64,000 bases of DNA from Diphasiastrum complanatum (GCA_029204225.1 CM055105.1:51177680-51241679), one strand, 5' to 3'. Numbered from the stretch's first letter, positions 47,047 to 59,630 are shown. Numbers and translations are program-made. The notes: generated from the letters alone by a model not told the origin.

Positions 47047-48218
47047 TGGTATCAGAGCTGGTTGGCTTCTATTTACAGTAAGTATTCCATTTTTGGTGAT
47101 ATTTGGATGTTTGATCAAGTTCTAGCATGATTTTGCATTGCTTTGTTGATCAAATCTTACTAACCTTTGTTTTGTGAGTTGAACTTGTGGATCAAAAGCA
47201 TATTTCAGGTCTATTGAAGATCAGAGGCTGAAAAGAAACTATTTTGGATCAGATCATAACACCTAATCATTTGTGATTGTGAGGCTTGTGCATATTCAAT
47301 ACTAACAATGTTCTTTTCAATCCTATTGTTGACAATCTCCATTCTTGGATGAACACTCTCCTTAAGTGGATGAAACTTCTCCTTAAGTGGATGACAAATG
47401 CTCTTTTGAGTGAGTTGTAATTCTCCTAAAGGCTGAGCAAAGCTCCCATTTGGATGAAAGATCCCCTTTTTTGGGTGAACATATTGTAAGCTCCATTGTG
47501 AAGAGCATATTGTAAAGATTGTCATCAATTTTGGCATAAATTTTGGTGTACTTTGTTGAGCATGTAAGTAACTCTCCTTATGTAATTTGATTGGAGCATT
47601 TGCTGGAAGGTGTTAACCATTATGCAAGTGTGTTTTCAGGTTCTTAACAGGTTGAGGAACATTCTCATGTGAAGTGATCTTAGATCTACATCTAAACACC
47701 AAGATTTGACAAGATAGTGAAGCTAGTCTTGTGATTCACTAAGTGTGCTCATTCATTCACCTCTAAATCTTGTATTTATCACTTGCTGGAGTTTATAAAC
47801 TTTTAGAAGTGTGGTTTACATGTGGTTTTACAGGTTGAATCAATATCTTAGTGTGTTGATCATATGTTGATCAAGTTTGTTCATTACTAGGTAATCTTGG
47901 CATCCTAGTTTTGGGTATTTTCTAAGAATGCAAGTAACTCTTCACACCATAACTTGATTTGGTCACTTGCTGGAAAGTTTGAGAGCTTAAGCAAGAGTGT
48001 GTTCAGGTTGGTTTGATTTTGTAATCCATTCTTAGTGTGTGCAAAGTGTTGCATGTGTTTCAATCTTCTTTTCTATGCTTGGAAACCATCTAGGTTCAAG
48101 ATAGAAGTGTTTTAGGGTCCTAAATCTTCATAGATCTCTTTATCTATCATTTGTTGAGAGAAAAGTGAGTGCTAAGTGCTTTAGGACAGAACCTAAAAGT
48201 TGAAGAAACATTAGAATC
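47047..48218 (+). other. Leader and primer-binding site of element A
   Basis: TGGTATCAGAGC at 47047-47058. The leader contains three imperfect tandem units with the phrase TTGCTGGA at about 47599, 47783 and 47967, a spacing of about 184 bases, and a short duplication of CTCCTTAAGTGGATGA near 47358 and 47378. Confidence 0.85.
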
Positions 48219-51200
48219 ATGGCTTCCAATGGTGGGATCATGCTAGAGTCTAGTGAAAGGTTGAGTTCATCAAACTACTCTACTTGGAAAGTGAGGATGG
48301 AGTCCTTACTTGAGTTGAATGAACTCATGGACATAGTTGCAGAAATTGAAGAGAGACCTCTCACACTTCAAGAGCAACAAAGGTTTGATAAGAAGGCCAA
48401 AAGGGCTCTTCATATCATTAAAATGAATGTTACAAATGAACTTCTCAAGGAAGTTGGAAAGTGTCAAAGTGCAAGTGAGGCATGGAATGCCTTAAAGAAG
48501 CTCTTTGAATCAAAGTCCACATCTAGGGTATTGACCCTAAGGAGACAAATATTTTCTAGTAGGCAAAGAGAGGGTGAAAGTGCTCATGCATTTATCTTGA
48601 GAGTTAAGTCCCTAAGTGATGATTTAGCATGCATTGATGAGAACATAAAAGATGGTGAAATAGTCCAAGTTATGTTGAATGGTTTGCTAAATGAACATGC
48701 TAACCTTGTGCAAAGTTTTGCCATTCAAAGAGTCTTGCCAAGTGTGGTTGACTTGCAAGAAATCTTATTGGCTGAAGAACATAGGTTGCAATCAAAGCTT
48801 GATGGTGCATCCTTGCAAGGTGGAGGTGAAGAGGCTTTCTTCACAAAAGGCAAATTCAAGGGCAAAGGTAAAGGCAAAGGGAAATGGTCCAAAGGTGGTA
48901 ACTTTGATCATGATGATCACTCTTCCTCTTCCTCTTCTACTAAGAACAATAAGTCAAAGTTCAAGTGCTTTTATTGTGGGATAAAAGGTCATTTTGCAAA
49001 TGAATGTTATAAGAAGAAAAGAGAGCAAGGAGAGAGGCAAGGAAATCTTACAATAGATGAGGAAGAACATAACACATGTGAATCACTTGTTATGACTTCA
49101 AGTTTGTTAGCCAACATAGATGATAATGATCCTTGGTGGATTGATAGTGGAGCCTCATCTCACATGACAAGACATAAGGAATACTTTACATCCTTATTGT
49201 CTTATGAGGGAGAAGGTAACATCATCTACACTGCAAATGATGGTCAATGTGACATCAAAGGCATAGGCACTATTCCTATTTCCCTTTCAACAAATAGGAA
49301 AGCAAATCTTGAAAATGTTTTGTACATTCCTTCAATCACTAAGAATTTGCTTAGTGTAAGTCAAATGATTGACAAAGGACTTGATGTGGAGTTCATTGGA
49401 GATGCATGTTTGATAAGTAAATGTGGATCCTTGATTGCTCAAGGTAGGAGGCATGGTAAACTTTTCAAGCTTGATGCATGTGTGATCTCTAATCATGAAG
49501 GATGTATGGCTAGGGAGCAATTGACAAACCAAGAAGTTTGGCACAAGAGGTTGGGCCATCCCAACTTCAAATCTTTGGAGGTAATGGCAAAGAAAGAGCT
49601 TGTTCTTGGTCTCCCTAAAAGTCTTGTTGCAAACAATAGTGTTTGTGAACATTGTGCCTTGTCCAAATCTCATAGACTTGCTTATTCTAGATCTACTTCT
49701 AGATCTAAAGAAGCTTTTCAACTTGTGCATTCTGATATTCATTCTTCTAGTACAACTAGCAATGGTGGGGCAAAGATGTATGCAACTTTCATTGATGACT
49801 TTAGTAGGTATACTTGGATCTATCTTCTTAAAAGTAAGGATGAAGTGTTTGCTGCATTTGTCAAGTTCAAGAATGAAATGGAAAACCAATTCAATACAAA
49901 GATCAAATGCTTAAGATCTGATAATGGAGGGGAATACACCTCAAATAGGTTCAAAGACTTTTGTATAGCACATGGGATTAAGAGGGAGATGTCTAGTCCT
50001 AGGACTCCACAACAGAATGGAGTGGCCGAGAGGAAGAATAGAACCCTTTGTGAATGTGCCAAGGCAATGAGACTACATGCTAATCTTGCTAAGTCTTTTT
50101 GGGGGGAAGCTTTAGCATGTGCTAACTATCTATGTAATAGATGGACAAGTGCTTCCTTGGATGGTAAAACTCCTCATGAGGTTCTTTATGGTAGAAGGCC
50201 GAGTGTCAAGCATTGTAGGATCTTTGGATGTACATGTTTTGTCAATATCACACTTGATGATAGAACTAAAGAAGATCCTTCATCAAAGAAGGGTGTGTTT
50301 GTTGGCTATAGTGAAGTAAGCAAGGCTTACAAAGTGTACATTCCTTCTACAAAGAAAGTTGTCATAAGTAGGGATGTCATCTTTCATGAAGAGAATGTTT
50401 CCAATGTTGTTGATGTTGATGTTGATGTGCCTACTAATCATCATGATGTGCAAGATGTCTTGGATGAAGATGGAGATGCCACTCCAAAGCAAACTTCAAG
50501 GAAGACTCAAAGGCAAAGGGCTAAGCCATCAAGGCTAACCTATGATGAAAAAGGAAAGCAAGTGGTGGACAACTCTAACTTTGCTTTTCTTACCTCTTTT
50601 GATGAACCAACTTGTGTAGGTGAAGCAATTCAAAAGAAGGAATGGATCCAAGCCATGGATCATGAGCATCAAGCACTCATCAAAAGCAACACATGGAGGT
50701 TGGTAAAGCTTCCAAAGGACAAGAAGGCAATTGGTTGTAAGTGGATCTTCAAGATCAAGACAAATCAAGATGGATCAATCAACAAGTACAAGGCAAGGTT
50801 GGTGGCAAAGGGGTATGCTCAAGAATATGGTATTGACTATGATGAGACCTTTGCACCCGTGGCAAAGATGGTAACTATTCGAATCCTAATCTCTCTTGCA
50901 ACTCTTTATGATTGGGATATGTGGCAAATGGATGTTACTAATGCCTTCTTGAATGGTGATCTTGAAGAAGATATTTACATGGAGCAACCCGAGGGCTATG
51001 TTTCACATGATGAGCCTAATCATGTGTGCTATCTCCAAAAGAGTTTGTATGGGCTAAAGCAAGCACCAAGGAGTTGGTATGCTAAGCTCAATTCCTTCTT
51101 ACTTTCTCAAAACTTTGTTATGAGTGAGTATGATCATTCTCTCTACTTTAGATTGAATGAAAATGATATCACTTTACTTTTGATCTATGTTGATGACATT

Positions 51201-52172
51201 ATCTTAAGTGGTGGTAACAATCTAGATATAGATGAAATCAAGATGGCACTCAAAAGAGAGTTTGAAATTCAAGATCTTGGTAAACTTCATTATATCTTAG
51301 GAATAGAGATTATTAGAACTTCTAAATCTACATTCATATGTCAAGAAAAGTATGTTAACTCTATTCTAAAAAGGTTTCATATGGAAGATTGTAAAGTTGT
51401 TTCTACTCCTATGGAATCAAATGTAAAGCTAACTACAAGAAGTAATGAAAGATCCTTCAAGGACATTACTCTCTATAGAAAGCTAATAGGATCTCTTATA
51501 TGGTTAACCATCACAAGACCTGATCTAAGCTTTGTGGTTGGTAAACTAAGTCAATTTATGCAAGATCCTAGTGAGGCCCATTGGAAGCTAGGAAAGAGAG
51601 TACTTAGATACATCTCGGGATCTAGAGATTTTGGCATCTTGTATGGAGGTACTACACCTAACCTTTGTGGATTTTCAGATTCAGATTTTGCAGGTGATCA
51701 AATGGATAGGAAGTCAACAAGTGTCTTTGCAATCTATCTTGGAGATGGAGTGGTCTCATGGCTATCAAAGAAGCAACCAACTATCTCTCTATCTTCCACC
51801 GAAGCCGAGTACAAGGCATTAACAACATGCACCAAGGAGATTCTTTGGATCAAGAGGATGTTATTGGATCTTCACTTGCTGGAACCAGAGAAGACTCCAA
51901 TCATACTTTGTGATAACCTTTCAGCCCAAAGCTTGGCAAGAAATCCTGTTTTTCATGCAAGGAGCAAGCACATTGAGATTGCTCACCATTTTGTGAGAGA
52001 TCAAGTCATTGCCAAAGAGGTGGAGCTTCAACATGTCTCTTCAAAGGAGTGTGTGGCTGATATCTTCACCAAACCATTGGGAAAGGACCTATATTTAATG
52101 CATAGATCTAATCTTGGAATGTGCTCAAAGACTATGTTGAAACTAGCATCCAATGTTGAAGAGGGAGTGTGA
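48219..52172 (+). CDS. Copia gag-pol polyprotein, element A (1317 aa)
   Basis: Same domain order and landmarks as B: Gag, CCHC knuckle (about residue 249), protease DSGA (about 308), integrase zinc-binding region HKRLGHPNF (about 439), core D, D and E at about 505, 568 and 604, RT YVDD (about 990) and RNase H to the end. All catalytic motifs look intact. The start ATG sits just before a Ser-rich Gag start shared with B and matches other family members. The stop TGA is bases 3-5 of the 3' LTR. Protein would assemble into cytoplasmic particles, copy the RNA from the tRNA-Met primer and integrate the DNA. Likely a source of enzymes for RT-less relatives, which is an inference. Confidence 0.97.
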   Translation: MASNGGIMLESSERLSSSNYSTWKVRMESLLELNELMDIVAEIEERPLTLQEQQRFDKKAKRALHIIKMNVTNELLKEVGKCQSASEAWNALKKLFESKSTSRVLTLRRQIFSSRQREGESAHAFILRVKSLSDDLACIDENIKDGEIVQVMLNGLLNEHANLVQSFAIQRVLPSVVDLQEILLAEEHRLQSKLDGASLQGGGEEAFFTKGKFKGKGKGKGKWSKGGNFDHDDHSSSSSSTKNNKSKFKCFYCGIKGHFANECYKKKREQGERQGNLTIDEEEHNTCESLVMTSSLLANIDDNDPWWIDSGASSHMTRHKEYFTSLLSYEGEGNIIYTANDGQCDIKGIGTIPISLSTNRKANLENVLYIPSITKNLLSVSQMIDKGLDVEFIGDACLISKCGSLIAQGRRHGKLFKLDACVISNHEGCMAREQLTNQEVWHKRLGHPNFKSLEVMAKKELVLGLPKSLVANNSVCEHCALSKSHRLAYSRSTSRSKEAFQLVHSDIHSSSTTSNGGAKMYATFIDDFSRYTWIYLLKSKDEVFAAFVKFKNEMENQFNTKIKCLRSDNGGEYTSNRFKDFCIAHGIKREMSSPRTPQQNGVAERKNRTLCECAKAMRLHANLAKSFWGEALACANYLCNRWTSASLDGKTPHEVLYGRRPSVKHCRIFGCTCFVNITLDDRTKEDPSSKKGVFVGYSEVSKAYKVYIPSTKKVVISRDVIFHEENVSNVVDVDVDVPTNHHDVQDVLDEDGDATPKQTSRKTQRQRAKPSRLTYDEKGKQVVDNSNFAFLTSFDEPTCVGEAIQKKEWIQAMDHEHQALIKSNTWRLVKLPKDKKAIGCKWIFKIKTNQDGSINKYKARLVAKGYAQEYGIDYDETFAPVAKMVTIRILISLATLYDWDMWQMDVTNAFLNGDLEEDIYMEQPEGYVSHDEPNHVCYLQKSLYGLKQAPRSWYAKLNSFLLSQNFVMSEYDHSLYFRLNENDITLLLIYVDDIILSGGNNLDIDEIKMALKREFEIQDLGKLHYILGIEIIRTSKSTFICQEKYVNSILKRFHMEDCKVVSTPMESNVKLTTRSNERSFKDITLYRKLIGSLIWLTITRPDLSFVVGKLSQFMQDPSEAHWKLGKRVLRYISGSRDFGILYGGTTPNLCGFSDSDFAGDQMDRKSTSVFAIYLGDGVVSWLSKKQPTISLSSTEAEYKALTTCTKEILWIKRMLLDLHLLEPEKTPIILCDNLSAQSLARNPVFHARSKHIEIAHHFVRDQVIAKEVELQHVSSKECVADIFTKPLGKDLYLMHRSNLGMCSKTMLKLASNVEEGV

Positions 52173-52822
52173 AAATTGTCAACATTTCCTAGCTAGTTTG
52201 AGGCCTAAATTGGCTAAAATTGTAAATAGTTTTGGTTCTGGAGTTTCACACGTGTGAACCAGGCCACAATGTTTTTATTTACTGTATTTTTTCAGTATGA
52301 TGAAGTGTCAAACTTCATACCCTTCAAAATGAGACCATTTTGATGTATTTTGGTCATATAAGCCATTTTTAGCTATTTTTCCTATATAGGGAATATCTAG
52401 GGTCAAGTACCTTCTAGAGAGAGGAGAGAGAGTCATCTTCCTCATCCATAAATAGTAGGGAAGTCGTGGAGAATAGGTTGGAGAAACCTTTTGTATGCTT
52501 CATTGAGATCAATAGATCATTGTCATTGTTTCTTCCTCCATTGAGAGCATTGTTGTGTGTATTGTCTTCAAGCTATTGTGTATGATCTTAGGTGCTTTCC
52601 AAAAGTGGTAGGCTGATGTATTATGGACTGTATAATGCTATTTTGGGCCGCACTTGATGTTTATGGAAGTTTCCATTTGTGATAAATGCTTTTTGATCAA
52701 GTTCTTTGCATTCTAGGTAGCATAGAATGTGTTGCCAATTCCTAGCTTATGTAGTTTGGAGTGCAAGCATTCAAGCCAATGATCTTGGAGTTTAGATCCA
52801 CTTAGGATCTGTATTTTTCACA
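52168..52822 (+). repeat. 3' LTR of element A (655 bp)
   Basis: CACACGTGTG at 52247-52256. The first bases include the gag-pol stop codon. Confidence 0.95.
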
Positions 52823-55314
52823 TAAAGCGCATTTTTGGATGATTCATGGCTTCTGGATTCTGGAGCAACACAACATATGACCAATCAACGTGAGATCTTC
52901 AACTCTTACATGCCTTATAGCACAAAGAAATTTGTTTATCTTGGTGACATAGTACTCACACTATTGAGCATGAAGATACTGTAAGATTGTGGTTTCAACA
53001 AGATCAATTCAAATTACTATCAAAGGTCTTATATGTTTCTAAACTCTTTACAAATTTGTTATCAGTGAGTAGGGAACCATAGTGGAATTGGCAAAGTGCA
53101 TGTTATCACATTTTCCACTTCCAAAGTGCTTCTGGGCTGAAGCTATTTCAACAGCAACTTATATTCAGAACAGATGTCCTACTAAAGGCCTCTCAAATAA
53201 AACACCATTTGAAGTTTGGACAGGTACCAAATCTTCTTTATCAAACTTACAAGTTTTTGGATGTACGGATTTCGCGCAGATTCATCGTGATCTCAAGAAG
53301 AAGTTCGACTTCCATAGTATCAAATGTGTTTTTATCAGCTACACTACTTCAGATCAAGCTTATAAGTTGTTCGATCCCATTGAGTCAAAGATATTCACTA
53401 GTTGGGATGTCATCTTCATCGAAGATCAGTTTCAAGACCTCAAAGGAAAGGGAAGTTCTCATGTAGCCGACCTACCAGATTCTCCTGATGTTTTAAACTT
53501 TCCAGTTCCTCAGTCGACTTTTCTCATCGAAGGTCCAAGCTCTTCTACTTTTGATGAACAACAAATCAATGACGAATCAGAAGATGATGATGTTGCAGAT
53601 CAGCAACTACAATATGATGGAGATGATTAACTTCCTGTATTACCCAGAAGATCATCAAGGACTAGCAGACCACCTAACCGGTATATCAATGAGTCTGCAA
53701 CCTATCTTGTTCAGGAACCGACGTCTGTCCAAGAGGCACTTAGTCAGCCTGACTCAGATCACTGGAAAGAAGCTATGGATAAAGGGTATTTAGCTCTTAT
53801 CAAGAACCAAACGTGGACAATTGTCGAATTACCTGCTTGAAGAAATGTAGTTGATTGCAAACGGATTTTCAAAGTCAAGTACAATGCAGATGGAAGCATC
53901 AACAGGACAAAAACACGACTTGTAGCTAGAGGATTTTCTTAGGTATACAACGTCAATTATATTGAGACCTTTAGTCCAGTAGTCAAGCATTTTTCTATTC
54001 AACTTTTGCTATCATTTGCCACTGCAGCAGATTTGGAAATACATCAAATGGATGTACAAACAACATATCTCAATGGAGTTATCGAAGAAGACATTTACAT
54101 AGTGCAATCCGAAGGTTATATTATCGAGGGTAAACAAAATCATGTGTGTAAACTCCATAAGGCACTTTATGGCTTGAAGCAATCTGCTCGAGCATGGTTT
54201 CAAAGAATCAATATTTTTCTTATTGATCATGGCTACACACTTAGCTCTTCATATTCAAATGTTTACTTCAAAGCAGTGCAACAGTCTTTTATTATCATTA
54301 CTTTATACGTGGATGATACATTGCTTTTCAGCAACAATACCGATATGATAAAAGAGGCCAAGACAATGCTATCTTTCGAATTCGACATGACCGATCTAGA
54401 CGAAGCTCATTTTTGCCTTGGTATACAAATCCACAGAGGCAAAAAATAGAAGTTGGTTTACATTACACAATAGAGGTACACCTATAACATGTTAGTCAGA
54501 TATAATATGATGAATTGCAAGTTAGCTCTTTTACCAATGGAACCAGGACTCAAATTGTCAAATGACCAGTGTCTCCAAACAATTCATGAGAAGCAGCAGA
54601 TGCGTGAGTATCCTTACCATTCTATTATAGGATTTCTTATGTACGCCATGATCTGTACCAAGCCAGCAGACATAGCTTTTGCAATCAACTCTCTCAGTCA
54701 GTTTATGACTAGCCTTGGTATAACACATTGGAAGGATCTTATTAGAGTCATGAGATATCTTCGAGCTACTATGGACTTTTGCATTTGTTATGGAACAGTC
54801 GGCAATAACAAACTCAATGTACTTAGTGGTTACACAAATGCAAGTTGGGCAGGAGATGTAGACACTCGTAAATCTACTTCTAGATTTACATTCTTCCTTA
54901 AAATTGGTCCAGTTTTCTAAAACAGTTCCAAGCAATCTTCAACAACTCTATCTTCCACTAAATTAGAGTATATCGCAGCCTCTTAAGCTACAAAGGAAGC
55001 AATTTGATTGAGAAACTTACTCTCAGATATTGGTCTGAATTAATATGCTCCGATGACATTATTTTGTGATAATCAAAGTGCCATTGCTTTATAAGCCAAT
55101 CCTAGATTTTATTTCAAGAGTAAGCACATCGAACCGAAGTATCATTTTGTTAGAAGCAAAGATCTCAACGAAGAGGTCAGATTGCAGTACTGTATAACGC
55201 AAGATATGACAACAGATGTTTTCACTAAAGCATTAAGTTTGGAGTCACACAGAAGATTCTGTGTAGAACTAAGTTTGAAGGTCAAGACATTCAAGGATTC
55301 AGATTAAGGGGGAG
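52823..55314 (+). pseudogene. 3' half of copia element C: protease to RNase H
   Basis: It opens in protease (DDSWLLDSGATQHMTNQ), in the frame in which the Gag half at 40916 ends. Most of integrase is deleted: the frame jumps at about 53070 to the C-terminal integrase part (FWAEAISTATYIQNRCPTK). The linker runs to 53630. RT has QMDVQTTYLNGVIEEDIYI and LYVDDTLLFSN (about 54305), and RNase H keeps ASWAGDVDTRKSTSRF and HFVRSKDLNEEV. About eight in-frame stops, including TGA near 53838 and TAG near 54447. A purine tract AAGGGGGAG (55306-55314) abuts the 3' LTR. Confidence 0.85.
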
Positions 55315-56392
55315 TGTTGGATTATTATTCTTGTTACTGATCGACTAATCGATTATAATCTTCATCCATTTTAATCCAATTCTATAGATTTTCTCGTGTT
55401 TTTATATAATCTTTAGAATTACAAGTGTTTTTACACAGTCTATAGACAAAAGTGTCGTCTTTTTTGCCTGTCAGGAGCCATTGAAATATGCAGTGTTGTC
55501 TTTTTCACATTTTTTGTCTGTTAGGAATCTCGTGTAAAATCATAGTGTCGCATTTTTTGCTTTTTCCAAAAAGCCTCAAATGTTAAGGAAATGACTCTGG
55601 CAAAGTGTGGGACAACCCTAAATGAGATTTTAAGACACTGTCAGGTTTTTTGCAAAATCCCGACATTGTCATTTTTTTGCGATAGTGTCGGCTGTGGCTG
55701 TTTAGTTCATTTCTGCAGAGCTACAGTTTTGGTTCATTTATGAAGATAGAATGTTTATGGCCAATTTCATCGCTTATCAATAATCAATGACAAGGAACCG
55801 GATGGATGCCAACGGATCACCAGCCAACTAGCGATCGCAATTGATGACCTAATTTATTAGTATAAATTGTTGTTCATATTCATACAGTTTCATTATCAGA
55901 ATTATCAAATCAGAAGCTATCAGCAAGCATTTGAGAAGTTAGCTCTCTCTCTCTCTCTCTCAAGCCTACGAGCTTGAACACTCCTGAACATTGTAGCTCA
56001 CTTCCTAGAGCTATTTTAGAGATTGCTATTGCGTCACTACTTATCAGCATTGTGCATTAATTCAGACTTTCATGTTATCCGCTCAGAGATTACATAGAGT
56101 ACACGGCTTCGATCCGCAACTTATTGTACTCATTTACTTTTGTTTCGTTTTCATAATGTATCAATACTACTTTTATTGCATTCAGTTTCATCTCAGAATG
56201 TATGTGTTTTCTAGAGTTCTTTGCGATTAATTATTTGTCTGATAATTCAATGCTTAATTGTTTGGCTATGCAATCATTGTAGTACTGACAATTCCAAAGT
56301 TAGTTACTATAAGATCAAATGTGATTTCTATCACTATTGTTTTATTTGAAATTGATAGGCGTAATCATGCATTGTGAAAGAGAATATAGTCT
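55315..56392 (+). repeat. 3' LTR of element C, 3' end truncated
   Basis: It begins TGTTGGATTATTATTC after the purine tract. 56260-56390 matches the minus strand of 42290-42150 (shared CTTAATTGTTTGGCTA and ATTGTAGTACTGAC-type phrases). The match stops near 56392, so the last about 100 bp are missing or diverged. Contains a (CT)n run at about 55942-55961. Confidence 0.75.
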
Positions 56393-57004
56393 TTCTTTTT
56401 GGAATTTTAAAATTTTTCTAAATTACAATTCTTGTATCGAAAAAGATATTTTTTAGATTATGTTAAAAATTTGAATCAATATTTTTCCGAATTTTAAATT
56501 GTTGAAAATATTTACTAACATTCACGTAAGTTTATTAAATATTTAAACATTAAATAAACGCAAATAAAATTACTTTACAATAATCAAGATTAAATGATTT
56601 GTGAAAATATTTAAATCACCATGAAAAAAAATCTAATTTTTTTTTATTTCTTTTAATTTCTAACAATATTTTTTTTACGAAAAATATTATAAAAACACAT
56701 CTAAAATTAAAATATTGTAAACTTGACAAATCGTTACAATTTTAATTTTTGACAATAATTATCAATGTTATAATTTTTAAAATATTTTAAATTCTAAATT
56801 TTAAATCGTTGAAAAACAAATTTAAGAACATTAAATCAGTTAAAAAGAATTCAAAACACAATACATCAAAAAATATAAATGCAATTATTCTTTAAAACAA
56901 AAGAGAATTTCTTATTTCCAAAAATCATCAAGGTCATTTACATCTTTTTCTTTTGTTTTTTTTTTAGTAGCTACTGTACTTTCAAGTGGCACCTCTTCTA
57001 CAAT
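56393..57004. other. Very AT-rich spacer
   Basis: Mostly A/T with short homopolymers. I see no gene or repeat in it apart from phrases such as AAATTTTAAATTGTTGAAAA recurring loosely. Confidence 0.6.
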
Positions 57005-58157
57005 TTACTCGACTATAGTTACTACATTGTAATCTTCAACCAAGACATCAGCAAATTCTTCTGTGTCGTCTACTTTTCCGCTCGCAGGAGGTTGAGGTTT
57101 CTTGGACAAGGAAATTATTGTATCCTCGCTGTCTAAACTCTTTCTCACCTCAGATAATTCATCTAGCAAAACTGAAAGAGATTTCATTCTCATTTTTACA
57201 AAATCAACTAAATTAGTATCTAAATCTACTACAACAACATGTCTGCCTTTCTGAACAGCACATGTGCTCGTAGTGCCGCTATCGCTAAATTAATCTAAAA
57301 CTCAATCAGTTGGGTGAGAAAAAATATCAATTAAATGATTAATTACTTGTTGTGGCTTTTGGTAGGAACAAGCCACGGAACCCGTTATTTTTTTTTTTTT
57401 AAATTTCTTCGTCACATCTGGATACTGGAACAAGTTTCCAAAATTTGTCAGTCCAGAAGTGTTGTAATGAAGTATCGAACGTTGCCATCAAAAGGATAAT
57501 AACCGATGGTTATGTATTCTATTTCATTGCAAAGTCAAACTCCTCCCGAGTTCTTGACATTGGGCTTGTACCTAACATGGAACATTACAAGTAAAATAAG
57601 TTTAAAATTTTAACTTTAAAATCAAAAATTTAAAATATAAATATAAATTAAAATATGAATTCATAATTCAATAACTTAAAAACTTACCACACATGATTCT
57701 CTATTCCCGCATTACAGAAAGTTAGTAGAGCTTTCTATATTGATACTGACTGCCAAGAAGAATGAAAAATAATAACTCTCCAAATTGGAGAAGTTGTGAC
57801 ATCAAGAAAGTCCTGTAAAAAATTATGGATTTCAGTGAATTTGAAAGGAGAATCATCATTTAATGATTTCTTCATCCGAAATACATATGGTATATCGGCG
57901 ATGCAGAGTGTATAAGACCTTTTTTTTTTTAATTTTAAAATTTCTCTACAATCGTCCTCCTCAACAGAGTAAAAGCATGGCTGATCATGGACACTTTTGG
58001 GAAGGTAGGTCTCTAATGGATTCTCCTTCTCAATGGTCTCACCCCATGCCAATTTTTCCCTGTCCATTTTTTCTGCTTTTGCCTTCAGAATATGTCTCTT
58101 GAATAACTCTGGAAGGACTTTGTTGTTTTTGTCTTCAGAAGACTGAAAAGAAAAAAT

Positions 58158-58311
58158 CTATGCTTAGCATGAGAGACAAAAATATAAAATAGAAAGAGAA
58201 ACTTAACTTATCAAAAAAATAATAATTAAATAAAGAAAAAGGTATGCTTAGCATAGGAGACATAGAATATAGAAAAGAAACGACTACGAAGCACCTATCC
58301 TAAGCATGGGT
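58158..58311. repeat. Three palindromic sites in an intron of the ParB-like gene
   Basis: CTATGCTTAGCATGAG (58158-58173), TATGCTTAGCATA (58243-58255) and ACCTATCCTAAGCATGGGT (58293-58311). All carry the ATGCT-N-AGCAT core of the foldback at 61.5-61.9 kb or a close variant. They lie just upstream of the splice acceptor at 58141 (minus). Confidence 0.7.
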
Positions 58312-58796
58312 GAAATAAATACCATGTCTCTAAACAAAATAAAAAATGGACTCAAGGATTCATTTCAGCTGCTCAGAAGATAAAGCCTCTGGCACTCATC
58401 GAAATCTTGACAATTTAACCCTGTCACAAGGGTTTCTTGAACTTTCATAAATAATTTGTGCTTGCATTTAAAAAATATAATTGTTAAAAATTCAATCAAA
58501 TTATGAAAATTACTTTATTAGAAAAGGTAACATAAAAATAAATATTTATATTATGACTATTACCTCTGAATTTTTTTTTCATTTTTGCCAGAGAAAGTTG
58601 ACCATCAACAACTCTCGAAAGAACACTTATTATTAGTTCTAAAGAGCTAATCCCTTGCATATTCTTTCACTCTGATATTTCGATTTCAGTAGGAATTGGC
58701 TTCAGAGTTTGAGTGCTCACAACTGTTTTTTTGGACTTTGATGCACCATGAGCAGGTTGGCCTTTTATTTGAAAAGTTTTTCATTTATCAAAAATT

Positions 58797-59630
58797 TGTG
58801 CAAAAAGTACAAAAAGGAACAAGAGTGGATCCTAATCTGATCCTCAAGAGGGATTGGATGTTAGATTTACTTGATCTATCAATCTACATAAGATTAAGAT
58901 CAATCTAGATCATTTCTAGACATAAAATCCAAACAAGAACAATCATTTATTGAAGGTAAATGTACTTGCTGGTTTCACACGTGTGAAACCCTGTCAGGGT
59001 ATGGACTCCAACCTGAAAATCAAGTACACATTGATAGAATCTCAAAACAATCAAAACAAATGTAGACAAATGGAGAGAATCACTCAAAATTGCTTCCAAA
59101 ATCAAGATTGGTGTCTCACATTGATTATGGCCAAATGTGGATCTATATATACAATAAGTGGGAGCTCGTGGTACTGATCATCCCTCTGATCCTACATGTG
59201 TGAAGGTGCTTTGTCATATGATGATTCATCATGCAAAACTGACACTTGGACAAAACCTTCTATTTTGAGCACTTTTGGTCCATTTTTCTTCTATATGGAG
59301 ATCTACTTGAAAATCTTCTAGAAGTCAAAATTCGTCTACTTCAGCTTATTCCACACATGTGAGATGTCCTCTACACATGGGATGTGACATCTAACCAAAG
59401 GATGTGGCTCATGCAAGCAATAGACTGATGCCATGTGTCATATGTCTAGAAAACTAGTTTTTGGCTTTTTTAGCCACTAGAACTTGAATTGAATCATATG
59501 TACAACCTATATGATTATGGTACATGACAAGTACACTATTTTCACACATGGGAACAGGCTCCACACATGTGTAATCATCCTATATACAAGATTTTTGGCC
59601 TCTACCAAGCTTATTTTTGCATTTTTCACA
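58797..59630 (-). repeat. Solo LTR of family G (834 bp) with perfect TSD
   Basis: Minus-strand ends TGTGAAAAATGC and CTTTTTGCACA. It is flanked by identical AAATT on both sides (58792-58796, 59631-59635), the mark of an insertion later reduced to one LTR. Contains CACACGTGTG at 58976-58985. It split the ParB-like gene. Confidence 0.92.

Larger units (their letters stand above)
46392..52822 (+). mobile_element. Intact copia element A (6431 bp)
   Basis: LTRs 46392-47046 and 52168-52822 (655 bp each, one difference that I see: GAGAACAGG versus GAGAATAGG), primer-binding site 47047-47058, purine tract GAAGAGGGAG (52158-52167) and one intact ORF. Flanks are ATAAG (left) and TAAAG (right), which do not match; each instead matches a flank of element B, TAAAG with one mismatch. 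Confidence 0.95.
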
